From: Microcoleus sp. FACHB-61
GTDB lineage: Bacteria; Cyanobacteriota; Cyanobacteriia; Cyanobacteriales; Microcoleaceae
Assembly (NCBI GenBank): GCA_014695295.1
Contig: JACJNY010000017.1
Location: 1 to 37,632, forward strand
Length of the DNA stretch: 37,632 nt
Reading direction: 5' to 3'
In this document: positions 17,557 to 26,800 of the stretch, in pieces
Numbering within the stretch: the first letter of the stretch is position 1
Layout of the letters: every line of letters starts with the position of its first letter
The notes under the pieces: generated by a model
What the model was told of the DNA's origin: nothing
The model's database searches: none
What the model saw: the letters and a program-made list of their open reading frames with translations, nothing else
Translations under genes and position numbers: made by a program

Positions 17557-18477
17557 CTGTCAATCCGCTTTTATAAATATTGACCGATCGTTTTGTGTTC
17601 TGGAGCCCGGGAAATAATTATTTGTCGAGTCCGGTAGTTGGCGCCGATTTGTCTTATTTCTTTTTCAAACACAGAGCCATTGTACTCGGTTCTGCTGCGC
17701 TCTGAGTCTGTTTGACCGAAAGCATCCAGGATACAAGCCCCCGGATTCATCCCTGGAGAAATAAAAAACCTGTATCCGATGAAACTTGCCCCCCGAAGTT
17801 ATCCGTGGGGTCAATGCTTCAATCTAAAATCTAAAATCTAAAATCTAAAATCGATTGACTCTTGCCCTGATTTTACCTTCTACCTTGTCGATCGAGCTTT
17901 CCGATGCCGACAACCCTGTCAACTTAACGCCTGATTTCTGTGCGAAAAGTTCCTTTGAGCCAATTTCGCTTGCCCCCGTTGGCGATCGAGTGCATCTGTG
18001 TTACATTTTTTAATATAACGAAAAAACGAGAGCGCTGCCCTCTGCCGCTGGATGACGCTTTTTACGCAACCGAAGTGAAAAATGCTTTTTAAATCCGCTA
18101 CAGCTTAATAACTAAAAATCCACTCATCTGAATCCTGAAAGCGCTGGCGAGAGCGAGGTCAATCTAATAGGACGTTCCGAGATCCGACTCTCAGAAACCG
18201 GATGTTTTAACTCTGATTAAAGGTTGGAACGAGGTATGGGGGTTAACAAACCCGGTTCCTGCGTCCAAGACGATCTAAAATCTAAAATTTTAAATTTTAA
18301 ACCTAAAATCGACTCACGAATGCCGATGATTCTCCTCAACCAGAGTCCCTAAATTTACCGTCTGGATTGGGAACACAACAATTACGTCAAAAATTAAATA
18401 ATTTAGTGATAAATCCCAGTTATGTAAAGATTTCCCTAGAATGTAAAGATATAAGTTACGAGCCAAAGGATGATTGT
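17557..18477. other. Long repeat-bearing spacer
   Basis: No gene recognised. It contains TCTAAAA heptamers at 17822-17852, a second degenerate run of TCTAAAA/TTTAAAT-type units at 18268-18310, and the segment GTCAACTTAACG at 17917-17928 that also occurs at 11887-11898. The rest is unremarkable. The open frame continuing upstream of 18478 has no ribosome binding site. Confidence 0.6.
17822..17852. repeat. Short tandem heptamer repeat, unit TCTAAAA
   Basis: Four tandem copies, same unit as 12301-12337, in the spacer upstream of the solute-binding protein and the coiled-coil gene. Confidence 0.9.
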
Positions 18478-18876
18478 ATGGAAGCGCTGCGCCAGCAAGT
18501 TACAGTATTGACACAACAAGTCGAGGCCCTCTACAAACTCATAGAAAACCTCAATGAAAAGCTATTGGAGTCTGCCAAGGAGACTAAGCTGACCCAGCAG
18601 CAGAGAAACGATTGCTCTGGAAGGGTAGGAAATGACAAAACCTCGTCATATCAAAGCTACAGCCGTCGAGACGGGCTCCTCGAACACAAAGACATACTGT
18701 TAGATGACAGCTACTTCGACAAGAATTCTCAAAATCTGGAAAAAGAGCTGAGCGCAGAGATTCAAATCCAGCGCCTAACCGCTCAGCTAACAGCAGCTTA
18801 CAATAGAATTGCTGCTTTGGAAGAACAGTTGCTCGCCAAAAGAATGCACTCGCAAAAGGTAGGCGGGTCTAATTAA
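18478..18876 (+). CDS. Coiled-coil protein of unknown function
   Basis: 132 residues from the ATG at 18478, which has AAGGA seven bases upstream; the frame could extend to a TTG at 18367 but that has no ribosome binding site. Heptad-like segments EALRQQVTVLTQQVEALYKL (residues 2-21) and a C-terminal one, RLTAQLTAAYNRIAALEEQL, flank a polar, charged middle. There is no signal peptide or membrane span. I do not recognise it; the layout suggests a small oligomeric cytoplasmic protein. It stands alone between two repeat-bearing spacers. A real gene is more likely than not, because the two coiled-coil ends are unlikely by chance. Confidence 0.6.
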   Translation: MEALRQQVTVLTQQVEALYKLIENLNEKLLESAKETKLTQQQRNDCSGRVGNDKTSSYQSYSRRDGLLEHKDILLDDSYFDKNSQNLEKELSAEIQIQRLTAQLTAAYNRIAALEEQLLAKRMHSQKVGGSN

Positions 18877-19264
18877 ATATTGCCACTGGGGAGCGGGCAT
18901 TAATCTCAAAAAAAAACAATTTGCGTTGATTTCTGCTCGTCTGCTTATAGAGTCATTGCATAGAGTTTTTTGTGTCGCGCAATTAGCAGGAATAATACTG
19001 CATCAAAGCCAGATATTGTGTAGAAAATTATGTAAATCTGAGAGCAGAAATGCTACAGAAAATGATATAATTATTCAGCCAAAACGAAGCGGGTGGAGGA
19101 GCACAACCAGCTTCGCATCTCGCTCGGCGTATCTGAATTTTTAATGTTTAATTCCTCACTGTCCTGGACGCACAGAAAACTAAAAACCCGGTTTTTGAGT
19201 GTATTCCTCGCTGCAAAATCCCAATATTTGGAGTAAAAAACGGGTTTTTGGCATCCAGGACTAT
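18877..19264. other. Spacer with hairpin, no supported gene
   Basis: A 72-codon frame at 18926-19144 has no recognisable content. The right half is the inverted repeat listed at 19161-19261. Confidence 0.6.
19161..19261. terminator. Inverted repeat with AAAAACCCG/CGGGTTTTT arms
   Basis: The outer arms GTCCTGGA (19161-19168) and TCCAGGAC (19254-19261) and the inner arms AAAAACCCG (19182-19190) and CGGGTTTTT (19241-19249) are complementary. It lies at the 3' end of the minus-strand CobT-like gene and after the plus-strand coiled-coil gene, a good place for a two-way terminator. A related hairpin is at 28267-28336. Confidence 0.55.
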
Positions 19265-20371
19265 CTAATGTTTAATTTCACACCGCGAGGCTAAAGCTTC
19301 AACAGCTTGAAGGAGTTGAGTGGGAGTCCAATTTGCAGCCAAGCCACTGGCGATCGCACAGGCTCCCGCACCGACACCTTCCTTAACATAGCCGCGATCG
19401 TAAGCTTGCAGTTGCTGGTAGCGAGATCCAGCAAAACTTAGCTGCGCGGCCAACAAAGGCACACCGCCGATATCATTAGCAAGTCCTACAGTGTCTCCTG
19501 TAGGGTCTTCCGCCACCCAGCGCGTAGTCCCCACCGCAACTTGTTTGGGACGCCATACCAGAGTATATTCACGGGCTAAGGCTTGCATCAAAGCGTACAC
19601 TGCCAGCATTTGCGTGCCCCCGGCCAGGAGCACCCCGCAAGTCCGACTCGCGGCGATCGCCATTGCCGCCACCGCTATTTGCATCGGATCGCCCACCGCC
19701 GCTACCAATTCCAGGGGACTGCTGTTTTGTCCGTTAATTTCCCACTCAGCATTATTGAGTCCGGCTGTCACCGCAGCCAATTTTTGAGCGTGATTGCAGC
19801 GAGGGTGAGAACTGTTAACTTTGCCCGCCGCTGCAATACCCAAACCCATTAACACGCCCAAAGCAGTAGTCGTTCCCCCAACTACGCACTCCCCTAAAAT
19901 TAAATAGCTGCCATTAGTTTGAGCTGCCAATTTAGCTCCCCAAATTAATCCTTGTTCGAGCAAATGTTTGACGGTTTCAAGTTCTAAAGCATTCCCAGAA
20001 ATCACACACTTTGCCGGAGTGCCGCCCAAATCAATTGCAGGTACGGGAGGTGGCAGGGGCAAACCAGCATTAAATAGGTAAAGGGGAATTTCCAAAGCTT
20101 CGACTACAGCGCGAGATATCAGTACCGGCGAGGCACCCGCTTCTAAGGGCGGCAAAGGATATTGGGGCGACGGTTGGGGGCCGTTATACAAAAATTCTGC
20201 ATCGGCTAAACAAGTAAATTGTCGATCGTGCGGGGTTGCTCCTGCTGCTGAAATCCCCGGAATTAAGCCAGTAGCGGTAAATCCTAACACGCAGGCAAAT
20301 ATCGGTTTTCGTCCTCGATAGCGTTCCAGCCACCGCTGCCCCTGTTCGATTTTTGTATAAATACCAATCAT
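19265..20371 (-). CDS. CobT-like nicotinate-nucleotide phosphoribosyltransferase (archaeal/cyanobacterial type)
   Basis: 368 residues, ATG start. The sequence follows the TIGR00303-type CobT family: an N-terminal FACVLGFTATGLIPGISAAG, a Gly-rich YLILGECVVGGTTTALGVL (about 160-180), the VLLAGGTQMLAVYALMQAL block and ANDIGGVPLLAAQL near the C-terminus. CobT activates the lower-ligand base of cobalamin by transferring phosphoribose from nicotinate mononucleotide to a benzimidazole or adenine; cyanobacteria make pseudocobalamin, so adenine would be the likely base. Activity of this family in cyanobacteria is less well established than for enterobacterial CobT. The DUF2232 membrane protein follows upstream on the same strand, a pairing common in cyanobacteria; heptamer repeats fill the gap. 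Confidence 0.82.
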   Translation of the reverse strand: MIGIYTKIEQGQRWLERYRGRKPIFACVLGFTATGLIPGISAAGATPHDRQFTCLADAEFLYNGPQPSPQYPLPPLEAGASPVLISRAVVEALEIPLYLFNAGLPLPPPVPAIDLGGTPAKCVISGNALELETVKHLLEQGLIWGAKLAAQTNGSYLILGECVVGGTTTALGVLMGLGIAAAGKVNSSHPRCNHAQKLAAVTAGLNNAEWEINGQNSSPLELVAAVGDPMQIAVAAMAIAASRTCGVLLAGGTQMLAVYALMQALAREYTLVWRPKQVAVGTTRWVAEDPTGDTVGLANDIGGVPLLAAQLSFAGSRYQQLQAYDRGYVKEGVGAGACAIASGLAANWTPTQLLQAVEALASRCEIKH

Positions 20372-20374
20372 AGT

Positions 20375-20467
20375 TAGTCATTAGTCATTAGTCATTAGTT
20401 ATTAGTTATTAGTTATTAGTCAACATTTAACAGTCAACAGTCAACAGTCAACAGTCAACAGTCAACA
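20375..20467. repeat. Two adjoining heptamer repeat arrays (TAGTCAT/TAGTTAT and TCAACAG)
   Basis: Six to seven units alternating between TAGTCAT and TAGTTAT at 20375-20420 run into about five units of TCAACAG to 20467. Two different 7-base families side by side occupy the whole 107-bp spacer between the DUF2232 stop and the CobT-like start. Confidence 0.9.
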
Positions 20468-20478
20468 ATTCCCAATAA

Positions 20479-21234
20479 CTACTCTTCATAATCGATCAAA
20501 AGTTGCACCCAGCGCGGCGGCCGCGGAATCGGATTTCCCAAACGATCTAACAGGAGCAAAGCTACTAAATGCACTACAAATAAATAGACAATATTGTTAA
20601 CCAAAATCATCCCTGCGGCGATCGCCCCAATTGTGCTCAAACTCGGTACATTAAGCCAGCCCAGCTTCACAAAAACCCATTCCACCATCTCTGTTACCTG
20701 GGCAGTTACGTAAACCCAGAGGTCTTGACCCACCAAAGCTGACAGCAGCCAAAACCGAAAGAAGAAGCCGACAGTACCAATTAGCGCGCCCACACTAATA
20801 GAGAAAGACCAACTCGCTTTGCGCCTCCAAAGTCCTCCCAGCGCAACTCCCATAATTCCAAAAGGAATCACGTATAAAATGCTCCGCGTCGGGCCCATGA
20901 GTACCGACAGCAGCAAACCCGATACCAAAGCTGCCATCCAAGCGGCTCGGTTGCCCCAGCGCAGGTAAACTAGGGCGATCGGTATCGGGAAAAAAACCCG
21001 CAGCAAAGGCCCCAGCGGAAAGTAATAATTTACCAGCCAAATCAAGCTAGCGGTACTTGCCAAAAATGCCGTTTCTACGAGCCTTAAAGGCGCTTCCCCT
21101 AATTCGCGCTTCCCCGGATCGGGATTTGTGCGATTGCCAGCCATTGCTGAAATATCGGGGGTTTGCGGGTCGTTATTTGTACTGGGTGAACTGCCCGAAT
21201 TAGACGCAGCATCTGCTGACAAAAAATCACTCAT
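20479..21234 (-). CDS. DUF2232 family membrane protein
   Basis: 251 residues, ATG start. Residues 1-45 are polar, Ser/Asn/Pro-rich and probably cytoplasmic. Then come six to seven hydrophobic spans: ETAFLASTASLIWLVNYYF, PIPIALVYLRWGN, ALVSGLLLSVLMG, SILYVIPFGIMGVALGGLW, FSISVGALIGTVGFFF, IGAIAAGMILVNNIVYLFVVHLVALLLL. The R-W-G after the second span and GxLW after the fourth fit the DUF2232 family, which is distantly like substrate-binding (S) components of ECF transporters. No function is established. Sitting next to a cobalamin-pathway gene, a cofactor or precursor transport role is possible but is only inference. Confidence 0.85.
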   Translation of the reverse strand: MSDFLSADAASNSGSSPSTNNDPQTPDISAMAGNRTNPDPGKRELGEAPLRLVETAFLASTASLIWLVNYYFPLGPLLRVFFPIPIALVYLRWGNRAAWMAALVSGLLLSVLMGPTRSILYVIPFGIMGVALGGLWRRKASWSFSISVGALIGTVGFFFRFWLLSALVGQDLWVYVTAQVTEMVEWVFVKLGWLNVPSLSTIGAIAAGMILVNNIVYLFVVHLVALLLLDRLGNPIPRPPRWVQLLIDYEE

Positions 21235-21237
21235 CCG

Positions 21238-21375
21238 ATTTTAGATTTTAGATTTTAGATTTTAGATTTTAGATTTTAGATTTTACGGGACTTGCGGGCT
21301 ATACGGCTGATTCCCGATTTTCCGATTTTAGATTTTAGATTTTACAGGACTTGCGGGCTATACGGCTGATTCCCG
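21238..21375. repeat. Heptamer array (TTTTAGA) plus tandem ~59-bp duplication
   Basis: About six copies of the complement of TCTAAAA at 21238-21285 are followed by a unit (heptamers plus GACTTGCGGGCTATACGG and GATTCCCG) ending at 21316, which is repeated 59 bp later to 21375 with one base change (CGGG to CAGG). So the duplication unit carries part of the heptamer array with it. Confidence 0.85.
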
Positions 21376-21491
21376 GTTTCATTCTTGGGATGCCTCGCCA
21401 CCAAATTTAATCTTGCTCGCAGAAACCGGGTTTAGGTACGAACGCGAGTCTTATTTTAGATGAACTTTCTCAGCAAAAATTTTCAGCAGAA

Positions 21492-21989
21492 TCATTTTTC
21501 GGCTTTGACTTCCTGAATTACAAAAACCGAACAAGATGCGTGGTGAACGACATAATTGCTGACGCTGCCGAGGAAAGCTTCTGCCAGCCCCGTGCGGCCG
21601 CGCCTCCCCAAAACTATTAAATCTGCGCCCCAATTTTGGGCGGATTCACAGATACTATGCCCCGGAGCGCCGTCCCTTTTGCAGTCAAATTCCACCTGCA
21701 ATCCTTGTTTGGCTGCGGCGTCGCAGTAATTTTTTAGCAAACCCGAAGCCTGTTTTTCCTCGGTTTCCAGCCGCAAACGTTGAGCTTGATAAGCTTGATT
21801 CATTAACTCGGCATTCATCCCCAAATCTACCGGAATTGGCACTGCTGTCTCGCCCAGCGTGTTGACAGTAACGCAGTTAAATAGCATCACCTGGGCCCGA
21901 TAGCTCAGAGCTAAATCTAGAGCTTGACTGAAGACGCGTTGGCTCAGTTCAGAATCATCTAAGGCAACAAAAATTTTCTTAAAACTCAT
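21492..21989 (-). CDS. Universal stress protein (UspA family)
   Basis: 165 residues, ATG start with GGAGG seven bases upstream. The N-terminus KKIFVALDDSELSQRVFSQAL gives the first strand and the conserved Asp (DD) that contacts adenine. The C-terminal ATP-binding loop is GRRGRTGLAEAFLGSVSNYV, matching the G-2x-G-9x-G(S/T) pattern of ATP-binding USPs. Such proteins form dimers in the cytoplasm and are linked to starvation, redox or energy stress. Only one Usp domain is present. It lies on the same strand as the Crp/Fnr regulator, about 90 bp downstream of it, so joint transcription is possible. Confidence 0.92.
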   Translation of the reverse strand: MSFKKIFVALDDSELSQRVFSQALDLALSYRAQVMLFNCVTVNTLGETAVPIPVDLGMNAELMNQAYQAQRLRLETEEKQASGLLKNYCDAAAKQGLQVEFDCKRDGAPGHSICESAQNWGADLIVLGRRGRTGLAEAFLGSVSNYVVHHASCSVFVIQEVKAEK

Positions 21990-22078
21990 AGCTTTACCTC
22001 CGGCGGGAAATTATGAATATCTGTTAGTTAACAGAGAGTGCTTTTGAATTAGATTCAATTTAGCAATCTCTGATACTT

Positions 22079-22792
22079 CTAGACTAACAGACGCTCCAAG
22101 GCGTGCAAGTCGGGAATGCACAAAACGTCACGTTCGCGCTGAATAGTTCCTTTCTTTTCCAGCTTGCTGAGCACTCGCGTTACTGTTTCGCGAGCCAGCC
22201 CGCTGAGGCTGCTCAATTCTCTGTGTGGCAGGTTCGGTATTTCTGTACCTCCTGTTTCCAGGATTTTTTTGCCTTGCCCCTCGGCCAAAAATAATAGAAT
22301 ATCTGCTACTCGCGAGGTACTGTCCGACTCTCGCAAACGCAGGCGGCGGTTGACTTGTCGCAGGCGACGGGCCATCAGTTGAGCTAGGCGAATGCCTGCG
22401 AGCGGCTCGGTATGAATGAGCTGCACAAAATCCTGAGATGGCATATTGCCGATCAGTGTCGGCGCTAGGGTGATGACATCTGTCGATCGCGGTGCTTCTT
22501 CGATCGCGGCCATTTCCCCGAACAGTTCTCCTTTCCCTAAAATATTCAGTGTTACTTCTTTTCCGTCTAGGTTGTAGGTGCGAATTTTCACCCAACCATC
22601 CAATATAAAATACACTGATGTTCCCCAGTCATTTTCGAGTAAAATCACTTGATTAGACGGATGACTGCGGGTAACAATGTGGACAGTTGCTCTCTCGATT
22701 ACAGGATCGGGTAAACCTGCAAAAAAAGGAGTAGAAACTATCAATTGATTTATATTGGAATTCGGATCTCGGGTGTTAAAGCGGTCTTCCAT
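22079..22792 (-). CDS. Crp/Fnr-family transcriptional regulator
   Basis: 237 residues, ATG start. A cyclic-nucleotide-binding beta barrel fills about residues 25-135, with the phosphate-binding-cassette-like GELFGEMAAIEEAPRSTDVI (110-129): it keeps the Glu and Arg-Ser that contact the cyclic nucleotide phosphate, so cAMP or a related effector is plausible. A long dimer helix follows, then a winged helix-turn-helix with the recognition region LSSLSGLARETVTRVLSKLE (about 192-211). It binds DNA as a dimer. It is not NtcA by sequence. The next gene on the strand is the universal stress protein, possibly its target. Confidence 0.92.
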   Translation of the reverse strand: MEDRFNTRDPNSNINQLIVSTPFFAGLPDPVIERATVHIVTRSHPSNQVILLENDWGTSVYFILDGWVKIRTYNLDGKEVTLNILGKGELFGEMAAIEEAPRSTDVITLAPTLIGNMPSQDFVQLIHTEPLAGIRLAQLMARRLRQVNRRLRLRESDSTSRVADILLFLAEGQGKKILETGGTEIPNLPHRELSSLSGLARETVTRVLSKLEKKGTIQRERDVLCIPDLHALERLLV

Positions 22793-23875
22793 GAGGCCAT
22801 CATTTTAATTTATGCGCTTGATCTGCGCTGGGCAGTTAGAAATAGCTTGCAGCCGAGTCATTCGATTTTAGATTCAAGATTTGAGAAAGCAAGTATCTAA
22901 AATCGGCACTTTTACCTCTAAAGTTTTGCGGTCAAAGGTCGAATATGGGAACTAATAGCCTTAAGCTCTGATTGCGAGCTAGAAACTAAAGAATATACCA
23001 TAATTTTTTAGATACATACCACTGAGCAAATTTTATTAACAAAAATTTAGCAACGTGGCAAGCAACTGAGCCGATCGAATTACCTTTGAAAGCACTTCGC
23101 TTAGAAAGCTTAACACTGCTGAGAGATTTGTTGTCAGCCGGCCCTGCAGTCGATCGGCAAAATCCACGAGCACAACCCTGCAAGCACGGCAGACAGATCC
23201 CAAATCCGACAACTGCCTGAAACCTGTCAAATGTCAGCACGATCGGGAAAATCCACAGCCATTGCGAGCCTAAAGGCTGGCGCTCTTGGCGAGCAAAACC
23301 AACGCAGTTCCCAGCAAACTTTTCTGCTACCCCGAGATTATTGTACCATTAGTATCTAGCCATGAATACATATAAAAGGCTATTATAGAGGGTTACTCAA
23401 ACCGAGCGTGCGGGGACAATCCCGAATCCCGGCATCCCAAATCGCAAATTGTTTGAGGTTTTTTCCAAGTCTGTGAAAGATGAAGAGAGAGTGGCGCGCC
23501 GCCACGCTAGCCAAACTCGGGGTGACGGGTGTGCGGTCTGCTGTTCAAGCGGGTGAGGGCAAAAAATCGTGTGGCGATCGCAGCTATCCCGAGCAGGAAT
23601 CGACCTCCGGCCCGGGAAACAGGAAAGCAGACGCAGAATTTGACAGCACTTGCAGTTGATAGAAGTGGGCATTTGGTGCGGAAGTACCGGCTAACCTATC
23701 ATAGGCAATAGAAGTTATGCAAAGACAAAAGGTTAATTAACAGTCGTCAGAAAATATTAGTGAATTATTGACAGACTCGCATTCAGATTATTCTATCTAT
23801 TGGCATCGCTGCCGCCTGACTTCAGTCTTTTTTCGGTAAAGTTTCTCCCAAGCCGCATTCCCAGAGGTTCCGCCC
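22793..23875. other. 1.08-kb spacer without a supported gene
   Basis: It lies between the start of the Crp/Fnr gene (minus) and the start of the large Hsp70-like gene (plus), so it is a divergent regulatory region. Short frames at 22986-23240 and 23397-23672 (both minus) have no family features. The part 23390-23700 is richer in G+C than the flanks and could encode a structured RNA; I found no match to RNase P RNA, tmRNA, a tRNA T-arm or the B12 box. A promoter-like sequence is listed at 23768. Confidence 0.55.
23768..23796 (+). promoter_or_regulatory. Candidate sigma-70-type promoter of the Hsp70-like gene
   Basis: TTGACA at 23768-23773 and TTCTAT at 23791-23796, spacer 17. It would give a leader of about 70 bases. 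The -35 is perfect, the -10 poor. Confidence 0.35.
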
Positions 23876-26800
23876 TTGAATTCTCAGAAGTACAAAATTC
23901 AAGCACTGATTGCTGAGATTGACGAGGTACTCAGCAAGCCCGCACCCCGCTTGCCTTGGACGGGTTCGATCGATACTGTCCACCAGCGCCAACTGTTAGA
24001 GCGAGTTCGCGCTTATCTGGTTTCCTCAGACTCAAAGCCAGCGGCCGGAAAGGTGCCAGCCAGCCCAAATGTCCGCCCGCAACCAGTTCCAGTGCCCAAA
24101 GTGCCGCCCAGGGCCCCTAGTCCCTCAGCAGCAGAGCAAATCATGCTTGCCGTAACCGGAGAAATCAGCCACCTGCGTTCAAGCCTGACGGAGCCGCTCC
24201 AAGAAGACATAGAAGCTCTGCGGCAACAGCAGCAAGCTCTAATTCAAGAAATCAAACAGCTAGAAGCAAAACGGCAGCAGCAACAATCCCTAGCTCAGCA
24301 ACAAGCAAACCAACAGCAAATCATTTCTGAATTCTTGCAGGTACTGACTGCGCGCTTGGAAGAAACCTTGACTAGCGATTTCTCCCAAATTTTAGGTTCC
24401 CTAGAAAATCAGTTATTGCAAAGCAGCGCAGCACCTAACTCTTTGAACAGTGCACAATCAGAACAACAGGCTGTTGACGTAACACTTAACCCACAAACCT
24501 CAGGAGAACACCCGCTGCTGACGCCGGCCCAAAGGTTAGAGCAAATGCAACTGTTCCAATCTCGTGCCGACAGTCTGCTGATGAGTCTCGATTCAAGGAT
24601 GGCTATCGTGTTCGAGGCTTTGCAAGCAAATCTGCAAAGCTATCAAGCTTCCTTGGGACAAGGACTCGAAAATATGTACGGTTTGAGCCAGGAAAGTGAG
24701 GCGATGTTCGCGGCTTTCGTCAACCACTTGGCAGCACATTTGGCGCGAGAAGCGTCTTCTTACGTGCAGCAGCCGATCGATTTAGCAAATCTCGAAACCG
24801 TCATCCAAACCGCAGCCGATCGCTCTGATGCCACTCCCGGCCTCTCCCATACTGCGATCGAGCAGTCAGCCGCCGAGACTCACAGTGGAGAATTGGTGCA
24901 GTCCAATCGCACCGGCGAATTCGGAGAACAAGACAGATTGCCCTACGCCGGTACAGAAATTTCTCCGCAATTCCGAGAGTTGAGGCGCGACCGCAACCGC
25001 ATTCCAACCCCAATTTCGCTCCCGGACTTGGAAGATAATTTATTCGGTTCGACACCCGAAAAACCTCGACCGACAACTCCGTTATCCGGCGCTGAATCGG
25101 AAAATAGGTTGGCAGAAACAGGCGAAGATGTTGAGGATTTGTATGCAAGTTTGTTCGCAGGAGAAGCCGTAGCAGAAGTAGAATTAGAACTCGAAAGTTT
25201 CCCGATAGAAAATACTGGAATTGAGGTCAAAAGTGAAGCTGTAGAATATCAAGATGCGGCGGAGCGTGAAACAGCCGAATCCTTAAAGATGACGGAAGAT
25301 TTGTTTGTAAATCTGCTGGATGAAGGCGAATCACTGGAAGATATTTTAGTAGGTGAAGAGCCAGAATTTGTAATCGGTAATTCTGTAAACGATCTAACTT
25401 TAGATACTGCCGATTTATTTGAATCGCAAGTTGCAACAGTACGTCAGGTTTCAGAACCGCCAGCCTCAACGGCCTCGCTGCAAATTGACCCGGACGATCG
25501 AGAAAATCTAGAAACGGCTCAAAACCGAGGCGAGCAGTTCGACGCTGCGATGCCTCAATCGCGAGATTTGTCTCCGCCGGAGTTGAGAACGCCTGCTGAA
25601 ATTAGCCCGAACCTCCCCAGTGCCGGGCCCCGTGTGCCGAGTGCTGGTGATGTTCAAACTGGCGAGTTCGACACCTCCTCGCAGCAGCTCGATGATGCCT
25701 ACATCCAAGCTTCGCCGGACGAGGATTTACTGCCGATCGAGGTATTAGAAGATGACCTCGATCGAGCTCTAAATTTGGACAACAATACTCTGGAACTGTT
25801 GGAGACAGACCTCTACAATCTGGAGGGATTGGAAAATACTAGCTCCCGGCGATCGAATTCTTCAGCCGCTAACAGCTTGGATTTATCGGCGAGTTCCCCC
25901 GAAGGCGGTGCACAAAATCCCTTTGCCGAGGCGGTAGACGAAGAACTCGGCACGCTGGAGGATTTGTTCTCCGAGGTGTTTGAACTCTCATCTGAGGATG
26001 AACCCTTTGTTTTGGAAGAGGAACTTGAGGATGATTTGTTTGCTGAGGAAGACGAATCGAACTTGACGCTAGACGAGATTTTGGCTAGTTTGACCGACGC
26101 CGATCGACCTTTGACTGATTCTCCTTCTCCAGAAACTGCTGAAATTAACGAACTGCGATCGAGTCCTCCAGAAAGTCAAAAAAAAAACCTAATTTCGACA
26201 GAAAGTAAAGCAGGAGTTGTTGAGACGAAAACCGAGTTGAGCGAGTTGGCCGCGCAGCAGCAAGAGTCGGCGCCGTATTCTGTTGCAGGTGCGATCGCCC
26301 CGGCCTTCCCTGACTCAGACACTCAATCCCGGGAACGCGGGAATTCTCGCTGGTATTTGGGCATTGATTTCGCCTCCAGCGGGCTGTCGGCGGCTTTGCT
26401 CGATCGCGCCAGCGGTCAGTTGCACCCGATTTACTGGGAAGCATCGCAGGGTGAGGGTTCCGAGAAAGGCGCGATCTTTCGGATTCCTTCGGCTGCGGTG
26501 CTTGCGGAAACAGCCCCAGGGAGCCCAGGGTCAGAGGTGACAGTCAAGTCGGTGGGAATCCCACCCGTGGCTTTGCCTGCGGGAGAATTTCTACGGCAAA
26601 ATTTTAAATTGCCTTTAAAGGTGGGCATTCCTTATCAGCGGGAGGCTGCTGGGATGTACGAACCGCTGTTGCAGTGGTCGCCCTTGCAGGCTTTTTCGAT
26701 CGCCTTGCCGCTGCAAGGTTTGCGGGCACTGCTGGCTACTTTGAATCCGAGGAAGCAGGGGCAAAAATTTGGCGGATCGGAGGAAGTTTTGGATTCTGCA

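Noticed and set aside
18926..19144. 72-codon plus-strand frame as a gene
   Set aside because: No recognisable content, and it ends beside a terminator-like hairpin.
20375..20467. Heptamer arrays as a CRISPR array
   Set aside because: The unit is 7 bp with no spacers and no cas genes nearby.
23397..23672. 91-codon minus-strand frame as a gene
   Set aside because: Arg/Pro/Ser-rich with no hydrophobic core, typical of a chance frame in a G+C-rich block.
23390..23700. RNase P RNA, tmRNA, tRNA or cobalamin riboswitch in the G+C-rich block
   Set aside because: None of their conserved core sequences could be found on either strand.
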